Below are positions 8,052 to 15,709 of a DNA stretch of 64,000 nucleotides, piece after piece. The position numbers and the translations under genes are program-made. This DNA comes from Cupriavidus basilensis OR16 (GTDB taxonomy: Bacteria > Pseudomonadota > Gammaproteobacteria > Burkholderiales > Burkholderiaceae), in assembly GCF_000243095.1 (NCBI RefSeq), contig NZ_AHJE01000114.1:1-64000 (forward strand). Direction: 5' to 3'. The number at the start of each line of letters is the position of its first letter. Position 1 is the first letter of the stretch. Below the pieces are notes generated by a model. The model searched no databases. It was not told the origin of the DNA and saw nothing but the letters and a program-made list of their open reading frames with translations.

Positions 8052-9254
8052 ATGTTCCCCGATCGCGTTCTTTCCGGCATGCGGCCTACTGGCGCGCTGC
8101 ACCTGGGCCACTATCACGGCGTGCTCAAGAACTGGGTCCGGCTCCAGGCCGAATATCCCTGCTTCTTCTTCGTGGCCGACTGGCACGCGCTCACCACGCA
8201 CTACGAATCGCCGGAAGTGATCGGCGAATCCGTGTGGGAGATGCTGATCGACTGGCTTGCCGCCGGCGTCGATCCCGAGCGCGCCACGCTGTTTATCCAG
8301 AGCCGCGTGCCCGAGCATGCCGAACTGTTCCTGCTGCTGTCGATGGGTACGCCGCTGGCCTGGCTGGAGCGGGTGCCGACCTATAAGGACCAGATCGAGA
8401 AGCTCAAGGACAAGGATCTCTCCACCTACGGCTTTCTCGGTTATCCGCTGCTGCAGGCCGCCGACATCCTGATCTACCGCGCCGGCCGCGTGCCGGTGGG
8501 CGAAGACCAGGTGCCGCACGTGGAGGTCACGCGCGAGATCGCGCGCCGCTTCAACTATCTGTACGGCCGCCAGCCGGACTTCGAGGCGCAGGCGCAGGAG
8601 GCCGCCAAGAAGCTGGGCGGCAAGCGCACCAAGGCTTATCTGGAGCTGCGCCGCGCCTATCACGAACAGGTCAAGGCCGAGGCGCTGGAAGAGGGCGGCG
8701 CGCTGGTGGCGCAGTCACAGAGCCTGGCCGCGGAAGACCGTGAGTTGCTGCTGGGCTACCTGGGCGGCTCGCGCAAGACCATCCTGGTCGAGCCGCAGGC
8801 GCTGCTGACCACGGCATCGCGCATGCCCGGGCTGGATGGCCAGAAGATGTCGAAGTCCTATGGCAATACCATCCGCATGCGCGAGGACAAGGCATCGGTG
8901 GAAAAGAAGGTGCGCACCATGCCGACCGATCCGGCCCGCGTGCGCCGCACCGATGCCGGCGACCCGGCGCGTTGCCCGGTGTGGCAACTGCATCAGGTCT
9001 ACACGGATGCGCCCACCCGCGAGTGGGTCGACCAGGGCTGCCGCAGCGCCGGCATCGGCTGCATCGAATGCAAGCAGCCGGTGATCGAGGGCATCCTGCG
9101 CGAGCAGCAGCCCATGCTGGAACGGGCGCAAAAATATCTGGACGATCCTGCGCTGCTGCGCGCCATCGCCGACCACGGTTGCGACCAGGCCCGCCGGGTG
9201 GCGCGCGAGACGATGCGCGACGTGCGCGCCGTCATGGGCCTGGGGTACCGATGA
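8052..9254 (+). CDS. trpS: tryptophanyl-tRNA synthetase
   Basis: This class Ic synthetase charges tRNA-Trp. The HIGH-like motif HLGHY is at residues 17-21, in the context SGMRPTGALHLGHYHG, and the KMSKS loop GQKMSKSYGN is near residue 265. Length is 400 residues, longer than the 330 or so of E. coli TrpS; the extra residues form an insertion around 170-235 (QAQEAAKKLGGKRTKAYLE), which is common in the longer beta-proteobacterial form. The frame is intact. The stop overlaps the next gene's ATG (ATGA), so both are translated from one message. Confidence 0.95.
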   Translation: MFPDRVLSGMRPTGALHLGHYHGVLKNWVRLQAEYPCFFFVADWHALTTHYESPEVIGESVWEMLIDWLAAGVDPERATLFIQSRVPEHAELFLLLSMGTPLAWLERVPTYKDQIEKLKDKDLSTYGFLGYPLLQAADILIYRAGRVPVGEDQVPHVEVTREIARRFNYLYGRQPDFEAQAQEAAKKLGGKRTKAYLELRRAYHEQVKAEALEEGGALVAQSQSLAAEDRELLLGYLGGSRKTILVEPQALLTTASRMPGLDGQKMSKSYGNTIRMREDKASVEKKVRTMPTDPARVRRTDAGDPARCPVWQLHQVYTDAPTREWVDQGCRSAGIGCIECKQPVIEGILREQQPMLERAQKYLDDPALLRAIADHGCDQARRVARETMRDVRAVMGLGYR

Positions 9255-9847
9255 ACACAGCGGCGGGCATCGCCCACGCGCCGCTGGGCGCGCCGTCGCC
9301 ATGGGTGATGCGCTGGGCGCACCTGGTGCGCCCGGGCGGCCGGGTGCTCGACCTGGCTTGCGGCAGCGGTCGCCATGCCACCTGGTTCGCGCGCCGCGGC
9401 CATGCGGTGCTGGGTGTGGACCGTGATGCGGCGGCATTGGCTGCGCTGGCGGCGTTGCCCGATGGCGTCGCTACGCGCCTGGCCGACCTGGAGCAGGGCA
9501 CGTGGCCGCTTGCGGATGAGCCGGGTTTCGACGCGATCGTGGTGACAAATTACCTGCACAGGCCTCTTTGGCCGCATTTGTTCGGTGCGCTTGCGCCGGG
9601 CGGCGTGCTCCTTTACGAAACCTTCGCGGCCGGCAACGAGACCGTGGGCAAGCCTTCGAACCCGGATTTCCTGCTCCGGCCGGGCGAACTGCTGGATGCC
9701 GTGCACGGCATCTTGCGTGTGGCCGGCTACGAAGATGGTATGCTGGAAGTGCCTAAAGCTGCCTTTGTGCAGCGTATTTGCGCGATTCGCGAAGATATAG
9801 GCAAATCGGGCGGCGGAGCGCCGCCGCGGTATCCTTTGCCGGGCTGA
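9251..9847 (+). CDS. class I SAM-dependent methyltransferase
   Basis: This 198-residue protein has the SAM-binding motif I (VLDLACGSGRHA), then motif II acidic residue in LGVDRDAAAL and motif IV DAIVVTNYLHRP. It is a short stand-alone methyltransferase of the TehB/UbiE-like superfamily; the substrate cannot be read from the sequence. The start overlaps the trpS stop by 4 bases, so translation is coupled. Nothing looks broken. Confidence 0.8.
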   Translation: MNTAAGIAHAPLGAPSPWVMRWAHLVRPGGRVLDLACGSGRHATWFARRGHAVLGVDRDAAALAALAALPDGVATRLADLEQGTWPLADEPGFDAIVVTNYLHRPLWPHLFGALAPGGVLLYETFAAGNETVGKPSNPDFLLRPGELLDAVHGILRVAGYEDGMLEVPKAAFVQRICAIREDIGKSGGGAPPRYPLPG

Positions 9848-9997
9848 AGTGCGGCCCCGGTTATTTGCAGGCCCGGTCGGCGAGACCTGGGCTTCACGCG
9901 TTGAACTGCCTTGGGTTTTCCCCGGTCGAAGGTGCGGTCGGAAGGCCTGAGGTATCCGGTACAATCGCGGTATTCGTTTCTCGAATTCTCAAACGTT

Positions 9998-10882
9998 ATG
10001 ACACAGATTAACGGCAGCATCGTCGCTATCGTGACGCCGATGCAGGAAGATGGCAGCCTGGATTTCCCCGCGCTGCGCGCCCTGGTCGACTGGCACGTGG
10101 CCGAGGGCACCGATGGCATCGTGATCGTCGGCACCACCGGCGAGTCGCCCACGGTGAACGTGGATGAGCATTGCGAGCTGATCCGCGTCGCGGTGGAGCA
10201 GGCCGACAAGCGCATCCCGATCATCGCCGGCACCGGCGGCAACTCGACCAAGGAGGCGATCGAGCTGACCGCGTTTGCCAAGCAGGTCGGCGCCGATGCG
10301 TCGCTGCAGGTGGTGCCCTACTACAACAAGCCGACCCAGGAAGGCATGTACCGCCATTTCCGCACGATCGCGGAAGCGGTGGAACTGCCTGTCGTGCTGT
10401 ACAACGTGCCGGGCCGTACCGTGGCCGACATGCAGCACGACACCATCCTGCGCCTGGCGCAGGTGCCGGGCATCATCGGCGTCAAGGAAGCGACCGGTAA
10501 CATCGACCGCGCCGCGCAACTGATCAAGGATGCGCCGCAGGGCTTCTCCATCTACAGTGGCGACGATCCCACGGCGATTGCCCTGATGCTGCTGGGTGGC
10601 CATGGCAATATCTCCGTCACGGCCAACGTGGCGCCGCGCAAGATGCACGAATTGTGCGTGGCTGCCCTGAAGGGCGACGCGATTACCGCGCGTCGCATCC
10701 ATATGGAACTGGTTGCGCTGAACAAGGCGATGTTCGTCGAGGCCAACCCGATTCCCGTCAAGTGGGCGCTCCAGCAAATGGGCAGAATGCAGGGTGGCAT
10801 CCGCCTCCCGCTCACTCCGCTGTCACCGGAATACCACGATGTGGTGCGCAAGGCGCTGTCGGCGGCCGGCCTGCTCGGCTGA
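9998..10882 (+). CDS. dapA: 4-hydroxy-tetrahydrodipicolinate synthase
   Basis: DapA condenses pyruvate with aspartate semialdehyde, the first step specific to lysine and meso-diaminopimelate synthesis. The 294-residue length is normal. GTTGESPT binds pyruvate, the conserved tyrosine is in YNVPGR near residue 134, and the Schiff-base lysine is in GVKEATG near residue 162. It precedes bamC, as in E. coli and other proteobacteria. The aspartokinase gene lysC at 34.9 kb feeds the same pathway. A TACAAT -10-like box lies 33 bases upstream of the start. Confidence 0.96.
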   Translation: MTQINGSIVAIVTPMQEDGSLDFPALRALVDWHVAEGTDGIVIVGTTGESPTVNVDEHCELIRVAVEQADKRIPIIAGTGGNSTKEAIELTAFAKQVGADASLQVVPYYNKPTQEGMYRHFRTIAEAVELPVVLYNVPGRTVADMQHDTILRLAQVPGIIGVKEATGNIDRAAQLIKDAPQGFSIYSGDDPTAIALMLLGGHGNISVTANVAPRKMHELCVAALKGDAITARRIHMELVALNKAMFVEANPIPVKWALQQMGRMQGGIRLPLTPLSPEYHDVVRKALSAAGLLG

Positions 10883-10927
10883 TCGCACGGTGTTTTGCCG
10901 TCATCCCTCAACTAGGATTGCGTGTCA

Positions 10928-12142
10928 ATGAAACTCAAGCTTAACCGCCACGGTGCAACGCAAGTTGGCCGTGCCGCCCTGGTCTTGCCCGTGCTAGTGG
11001 CAAGCGCGATGTCCGGTTGCAGCAGCATCAATGACGCGATGGCGCCCGACAAGATCGACTACAAGTCCGCCGCCAAGCGCACCTCCACGCTGGACGTGCC
11101 GCCGGACCTGACCAAGATCGAAGGCGATCGCCGCTACTCCGTGCCCGATCAGAACGGCACGTCGACCCTGTCGACCTACAACCAGTCGAACAAGGTCGTG
11201 CAGCAGCAGGTGGGCACCGAGAACGTGCTGCCCTCCACGCAAGGCATCCGCATGGAGCGCGATGGCAACCAGCGCTGGCTGGTGATCAGCAACGGCATGC
11301 CGGCGGACAAGCTGTGGCAGTCGATGCGTGAATTCTGGCAGGAGAGCGGTTTCCTGCTGGTGCAGGACTCGCCCGAGACCGGCATCATGGAAACCGACTG
11401 GGCCGAGAACCGCGCCAAGATCCCGCAGGATTTCATCCGCAACACGATCGGCAAGGTCTTCGATGGCTTGTACTCGACCTCCGAGCGCGACAAGTTCCGC
11501 TCGCGCGTGGAGCGTTCGCAGAACGGCAACCTGGAAGTCTTCATCAGCCACCGCGGCGCGCAGGAGCAGTTGACCGGCCTCGACAAGTCGACCACGACCT
11601 GGACGCCGCGCCCCTCCGATCCTGAGCTGGAAGCCGAGTTCCTTTCGCGCTTCGCGCAGCGCCTGGGCGTGCAGAAGGAGCAGGCCGACCGCATGGCCAA
11701 GAACCCCGCCACGCCGGGAGCCGCCGCTGCTGGCGCGACGGCGGCAGCCGCCAAGGGGGCAGCATCCAGCGCCAATGCCAATCTGACCCAGGTCAATGGC
11801 AGCCAGGCACTGCAGTTGTCCGAGCCGTTCGACCGCGCCTGGCGCTCGGTCGGGCTGGCGCTGGACCGCGTGAATTTCACGGTGGAAGACCGGGACCGCG
11901 CGCAGGGCCTGTACTACGTGCGCTATGTCGACCCGCGCGACACCGTGGACAATCGTGGCTTCTTCTCCAAGCTGTTCACCAAGACCGGCACCGAGGAGAG
12001 CAAGAAGGCCAAGAAGTATCGCGTGGCGCTCAAGGGTGACGGCACCGGCACGACCGTGACGGTGCAGAACGATGCGGGCCAGCCGGAAAGCACCGAAGTC
12101 GGCAAACGCATTCTTTCGCTGCTCGACGAGCAACTGCGCTGA
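10928..12142 (+). CDS. bamC: outer membrane assembly lipoprotein BamC
   Basis: BamC is a lipoprotein of the BamABCDE complex that inserts beta-barrel proteins into the outer membrane. The signal ends in the lipobox SAMSGC, giving a lipidated cysteine around residue 31. It is followed by the disordered segment DKIDYKSA that binds BamD, and by two helix-grip domains joined by an Ala-rich linker. Length is 404 residues. The ATG at 10928 is preferred over a GTG six bases earlier because AGGA lies at the right distance. It sits directly behind dapA, the classical arrangement. Confidence 0.92.
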   Translation: MKLKLNRHGATQVGRAALVLPVLVASAMSGCSSINDAMAPDKIDYKSAAKRTSTLDVPPDLTKIEGDRRYSVPDQNGTSTLSTYNQSNKVVQQQVGTENVLPSTQGIRMERDGNQRWLVISNGMPADKLWQSMREFWQESGFLLVQDSPETGIMETDWAENRAKIPQDFIRNTIGKVFDGLYSTSERDKFRSRVERSQNGNLEVFISHRGAQEQLTGLDKSTTTWTPRPSDPELEAEFLSRFAQRLGVQKEQADRMAKNPATPGAAAAGATAAAAKGAASSANANLTQVNGSQALQLSEPFDRAWRSVGLALDRVNFTVEDRDRAQGLYYVRYVDPRDTVDNRGFFSKLFTKTGTEESKKAKKYRVALKGDGTGTTVTVQNDAGQPESTEVGKRILSLLDEQLR

Positions 12143-12222
12143 CCGGCGTGCGGGCCACGCAATTCAGCCCGCGGCGCTCTGCCGCGGGGTGGCCTGCCAA
12201 GCCGCCAGGGGAGGCCGGCGCA

Positions 12223-13010
12223 TGATGCGCTTTGCCTTCCTCGGTAGCGGTAGCGAGGGCAATTCCCTGTTGATCGAGTCGCAAGAGGGCACCACCACGA
12301 CCAGGGTGTTGCTCGATTGCGGCTTTGGCATTCGCGAAACCGCGCGGCGGTTGGGGCGGCTCGGCGTCACGCCGGACCAGCTCGATGCCGTGCTGGTCAC
12401 CCATGAGCACGGCGACCATGTCGGCTCGGCCTACGCCTTTGCCTCTCGTCACGACTTGCCGGTGCACACCAGCCACGGTACCTGGCTTGCCACGTCGCAC
12501 ATGCGCGGGGCGGACAAGGCCGATGTACGCGTGTGTGGTGCCGACCATCCGCTGGTGATCGGCGGCCTCCACATCCTCCCGTACACCGTGCCGCACGATG
12601 CGCGCGAGCCATTGCAGTTCGTGCTCAGTGACGGCGACGCCCGCCTGGGCGTGCTGACCGACGCCGGCATGGAGACGCCTTACGTCACTGCGCGGCTGGC
12701 TGGGGTGCATGCGCTGGTGCTGGAGTGCAACCATGATCGCGAGATGCTGCGCAATTCCGCCTACCCATATTCGCTGAAGCGGCGCATCGGTGGCGACTTT
12801 GGCCACCTTGCCAATGAAGTCGCGGCTGGCATCCTGGCGCGCGTGGCGCATGCGGGGCTGCAACGCGTGGTGGCTGCGCACCTGAGCCAGCAGAACAATA
12901 CCCGGGAGCTGGCTACCCAGGCACTGGCAAGCGTGCTGGGCGTGTCGCCCGGCGACATCCTGGTGGCGGACCAGCACGATGGACTGGACTGGCAGCCGGT
13001 CAAGGCCTGA
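12223..13010 (+). CDS. MBL-fold metallohydrolase (YycJ/WalJ-like)
   Basis: This 262-residue metallo-beta-lactamase-fold hydrolase opens with FLGSGSEGNSLLIES and carries the di-metal motif THEHGDH near residues 63-69; further ligands are in VPHDARE, LTDAGME and LECNHD. It resembles the YycJ/WalJ family, which includes predicted nucleases and phosphodiesterases. A strong ribosome site (GGGGAGG) precedes the start. It follows bamC by 80 bases and is probably in the same operon. Confidence 0.85.
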
Positions 13011-13172
13011 GGCGAGGCGGGCAACGCGCCGGCGAAACCTGCGGACGTAAAAGCGACAGACGTAAAAAAGAACAAATGCAGTGGTACACAGTACTAGCCA
13101 GCCGGTGATTATATCCGCGTTTTCCCGGCTTGTGTAGCGCTGTCTTTTCCTGTTTTTGGTTGTTACGGATTA

Positions 13173-14381
13173 TTACAGCGAAGCGGGCCCAAATTGCAGC
13201 CAGCCCTCCAGCGCCCAGTGATGGAAAGTCTCCATCAGATCGGGCAGATCCGCGCAGGCAGCCACTTCCGCGGCGCTCAGGCAGCGCTGGTCCGCCAGCA
13301 GGCGCAGCCAGCGCGCCAGCGCCGAAGGCGGCTCGTAGGCTTCGCCATTGATAAAGAAATGCGTGCGGTCATACAACGCGATGGATCCCGGCGCAAGTAC
13401 GACGCCATGAGAGAGGGCGAGTTTGTTGTATTTCTTCAGCGTGATTTCGGATATTTCCGCAAACTCCACGCTGGGCTTGGGCTCGGACAGATGCGTACCC
13501 AGAAACTCCGAAACCATGCTACCCGACCAACGGAGGGCACTCAGTTTTTCGGTCACCGCCCGCACCATCTGGGCCGGCAGCTGGGCTGGATGTGCCGTTG
13601 CCGGCTCGCCGGCATCCGCGTAGCGCCCGCTCAAATCCTCGTTGTCCTCGACCGTTTCCGACAGCCAGGCCAGGAAGTGCCCAGCCAGTTCGCGGTAGGC
13701 CGGTGCGCGATAGCCGATCGAATACGTCATGCATTCGCCCTCGGCCACGCCGTCGTGGGCGTACTGAGGTGGCAGGTAAAGCATATCGCCTGGCTCGAGC
13801 ACCCATTCCTCTTCGGCCGTGAAGTCCGACAGGATCTTGAGCGGCAGGTCCGGGACCAGGTCGAGCCTGGTCTGCGACGAGATGCGCCAGCGCCGCCGGC
13901 CCGATACTTGCAGCAGAAAAACGTCGTAGGAATCGAAGTGCGGGCCCACGCCGCCGCCGTCGGTGGCGTAGCTGACCATCAGGTCGTCCAGGCGCGCATC
14001 CGGGGCGAAGCGGAATTGCCCCAGCAAGTCCGCGGCTGCACTATCGTGGAGGTTAACGCCCTGCACCAGCAGCGACCATTGGCGGGTCTTCAGGGGGGGC
14101 AGGTTATCGGCGGCAAAGGGGCCTTGTTCGAGCTTCCAGCGGTTGCGAAAGTGCGACACCAGGCGCGACTCGACGTCGTCACGGTCGGCCAGTTCGAAAA
14201 GCGACTCGCGCGATACCGGCGGCACGATTCCCGGTACGGCTTGTCGAATCAGCAGGGGTTTGCGGTGCCAGATATCGCGCATGAAAGCGGCTGGCGTCAT
14301 GCCACCCAGGAGGGTGAGCGGCGCGTCAGGATCGACGGGGCCGGGGGGCAAGGCCTGCGCGTATAATGCGGAATCGTTCAT
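13173..14381 (-). CDS. roxA: ribosomal protein uL16 arginine hydroxylase (JmjC/cupin)
   Basis: This 402-residue Fe(II)/2-oxoglutarate oxygenase is of the YcfD/RoxA type, which hydroxylates an arginine of ribosomal protein uL16. The iron motif is His148-x-Asp150 in GPHFDSYDVF, and the distal histidine is near residue 209 in QYAHDGVAEG. The JmjC core is followed by a dimerisation and winged-helix region. It is divergent from the SlyD-type gene, whose -10 box (14362-14367) lies inside the first codons of roxA, so the two promoters overlap. The frame is intact. Confidence 0.9.
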   Translation of the reverse strand: MNDSALYAQALPPGPVDPDAPLTLLGGMTPAAFMRDIWHRKPLLIRQAVPGIVPPVSRESLFELADRDDVESRLVSHFRNRWKLEQGPFAADNLPPLKTRQWSLLVQGVNLHDSAAADLLGQFRFAPDARLDDLMVSYATDGGGVGPHFDSYDVFLLQVSGRRRWRISSQTRLDLVPDLPLKILSDFTAEEEWVLEPGDMLYLPPQYAHDGVAEGECMTYSIGYRAPAYRELAGHFLAWLSETVEDNEDLSGRYADAGEPATAHPAQLPAQMVRAVTEKLSALRWSGSMVSEFLGTHLSEPKPSVEFAEISEITLKKYNKLALSHGVVLAPGSIALYDRTHFFINGEAYEPPSALARWLRLLADQRCLSAAEVAACADLPDLMETFHHWALEGWLQFGPASL

Positions 14382-14392
14382 GGAGTCAAGAA

Positions 14393-14782
14393 TTGAAAAT
14401 CGCTAAGAACACGGTGGTATCCGTGGTGCTCGAGCCCGAGGAAGCCTTCGGCGATTACGACGCCGACATGGTCAAGGTAGAGCCGCGCGACCGTTTCCCC
14501 GAGCCGCTGGAAGTCGGCATGCAGTTTGAAGGCGTGCCCGAAGACGGCGACGACGAAGACTCGATCATCTACACCGTGACCGACGTGGCCGAAGACAAGG
14601 TCGTGCTGGATGGCAACCACCCGCTGGCCGGCATGGCACTGCGCTTCTGGTTGCAGGTAGCGGAAGTGCGCGAAGCCACGGCCGACGAAGTACAGCATGG
14701 CCATGCGCACGGCGCCTCGGGCATCGAAGTCGTGGACGAGGATGAGGACGACGAAGGCGACAGCAGCCGCACCTTGCACTGA
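14393..14782 (+). CDS. SlyD-type FKBP peptidyl-prolyl isomerase, in-frame deletion
   Basis: This is a SlyD-like FKBP prolyl isomerase and chaperone. The start is TTG at 14393, supported by GGAG 8 bases upstream and by KIAKNTVVSV, the family's first residues. After VVSVV the frame passes straight to LEPEEAFGDYDAD. About 45 residues of the first FKBP half, which carry much of the active site, are missing without a frame change. The rest (VEPRDRF, FEGVPEDGDD, DGNHPLAGMALRFW) and the His- and Asp/Glu-rich tail are normal. As written it would be 129 residues instead of about 170. Confidence 0.85.
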   Translation: MKIAKNTVVSVVLEPEEAFGDYDADMVKVEPRDRFPEPLEVGMQFEGVPEDGDDEDSIIYTVTDVAEDKVVLDGNHPLAGMALRFWLQVAEVREATADEVQHGHAHGASGIEVVDEDEDDEGDSSRTLH

Positions 14783-14823
14783 GTGCGAGACGCGCGCGAG
14801 CCCTCGCGGAAGGTCCCACGAAT

Positions 14824-14850
14824 AAAGCCGGCATCGCCGGCTTTTTCTTT
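14824..14850 (+). terminator. intrinsic terminator after the SlyD-type gene
   Basis: AAAGCCGGC pairs with GCCGGCTTT around a 3-base loop, followed by TTCTTT on the plus strand. The A-run on the other side lets it also serve the convergent minus-strand gene. Confidence 0.85.
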
Positions 14851-14877
14851 GGGGCCGCGGCTTCGGACGGAGGCTGT

Positions 14878-15709
14878 TTATTCCGCCTCGGGGCCATCCT
14901 TGAGCGTGACTTCAAACAGCGACGGCGACCCCGGCGTGATCGCCAATTCGGTGTACTGGCCGGGCGCGCTGCTCGGCAACACCACGCGCAAGACGTTGCG
15001 CAGCGTCTTGCCGCCGGCATCTTTCATCGGCGTGTCGATGCCGAAGCCGCCCAGGCCGGTATGTACCAGCAGGACCTGGCCCCGGTAGTGCCCGGCCAGC
15101 TCGCGCAACTGGCGCTTGAACTCCAGGAAGCCATCGCGCGCGCGCCGGCGCAGGAAGCCATCGAACAGGGAGGGCTTGCCGCGTTGCTCCCAGCCGTTGC
15201 CGAATTGCGGGTCGGCATGCATCAACAGCACGATGCCGGGCAGGTTCTGCTGCTGCGCCAGTGATTGTTGTCGCCCGGCAGGTTCAAGCCCACCAGCAAG
15301 ACGCCGCCGGCGTGCCAGCGCACGTTTTCCCGATAGCTGCGAAAGGTGGCCTGCTCGGACTGCCGCATCAGCGGCAGCGCTCGCTGCCCGAGCGTGGTAT
15401 CGGCCGGATAGAACAGCTCACGCAGGCGGTTCAGCCGCTCCACGGCATCAAAGCGCCCGTTGGCAGCGCGCCCGCACTCCGCCCAGTCGGTTTCGCCGGG
15501 CAGGTAGACGAGCGGCAGCGGCGACTGGTCGAGCAGGCGCTGGCGGGCGGCAAGCAAGGTGTCGCCGCAGGATTCGGTATCGCCCTTGATGCCGCCCAGA
15601 TGGACGACAAATTCCAGCCGCCGCGCGGCCAGGAAATCGAGCAGGCGGGCGGCATGGCCAGTCCGGCCAGGCGCTGCACGCGCCGGCGCACGATCCCGGT
15701 TGGCGTCAT
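14878..15709 (-). pseudogene. calcineurin-like metallophosphoesterase, broken twice
   Basis: The start overlaps the mutS stop (ATGA at 15709), so the gene belongs to the mutS transcript. The first about 19 codons (MTPTGIVRRRVQRLAG) then leave frame. The following frame gives LLDFLAARRLEFVVHLGGIKGD and LVYLPGETDWAECG, which match a calcineurin-like phosphoesterase, but the first metal motif is absent. Near 15262, after LPGDNNHWR, there is a second break, and QQNLPGIVLLMHADPQFGNG resumes in another frame through to the end at 14878. At least two segments appear lost. In VHLGGIKGD a glycine stands where the family usually has a metal-binding aspartate. Confidence 0.7.

Noticed and set aside
13011..13172. 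Terminator between the MBL gene and roxA
   Set aside because: The T-rich end around 13140-13160 has no convincing stem before it.
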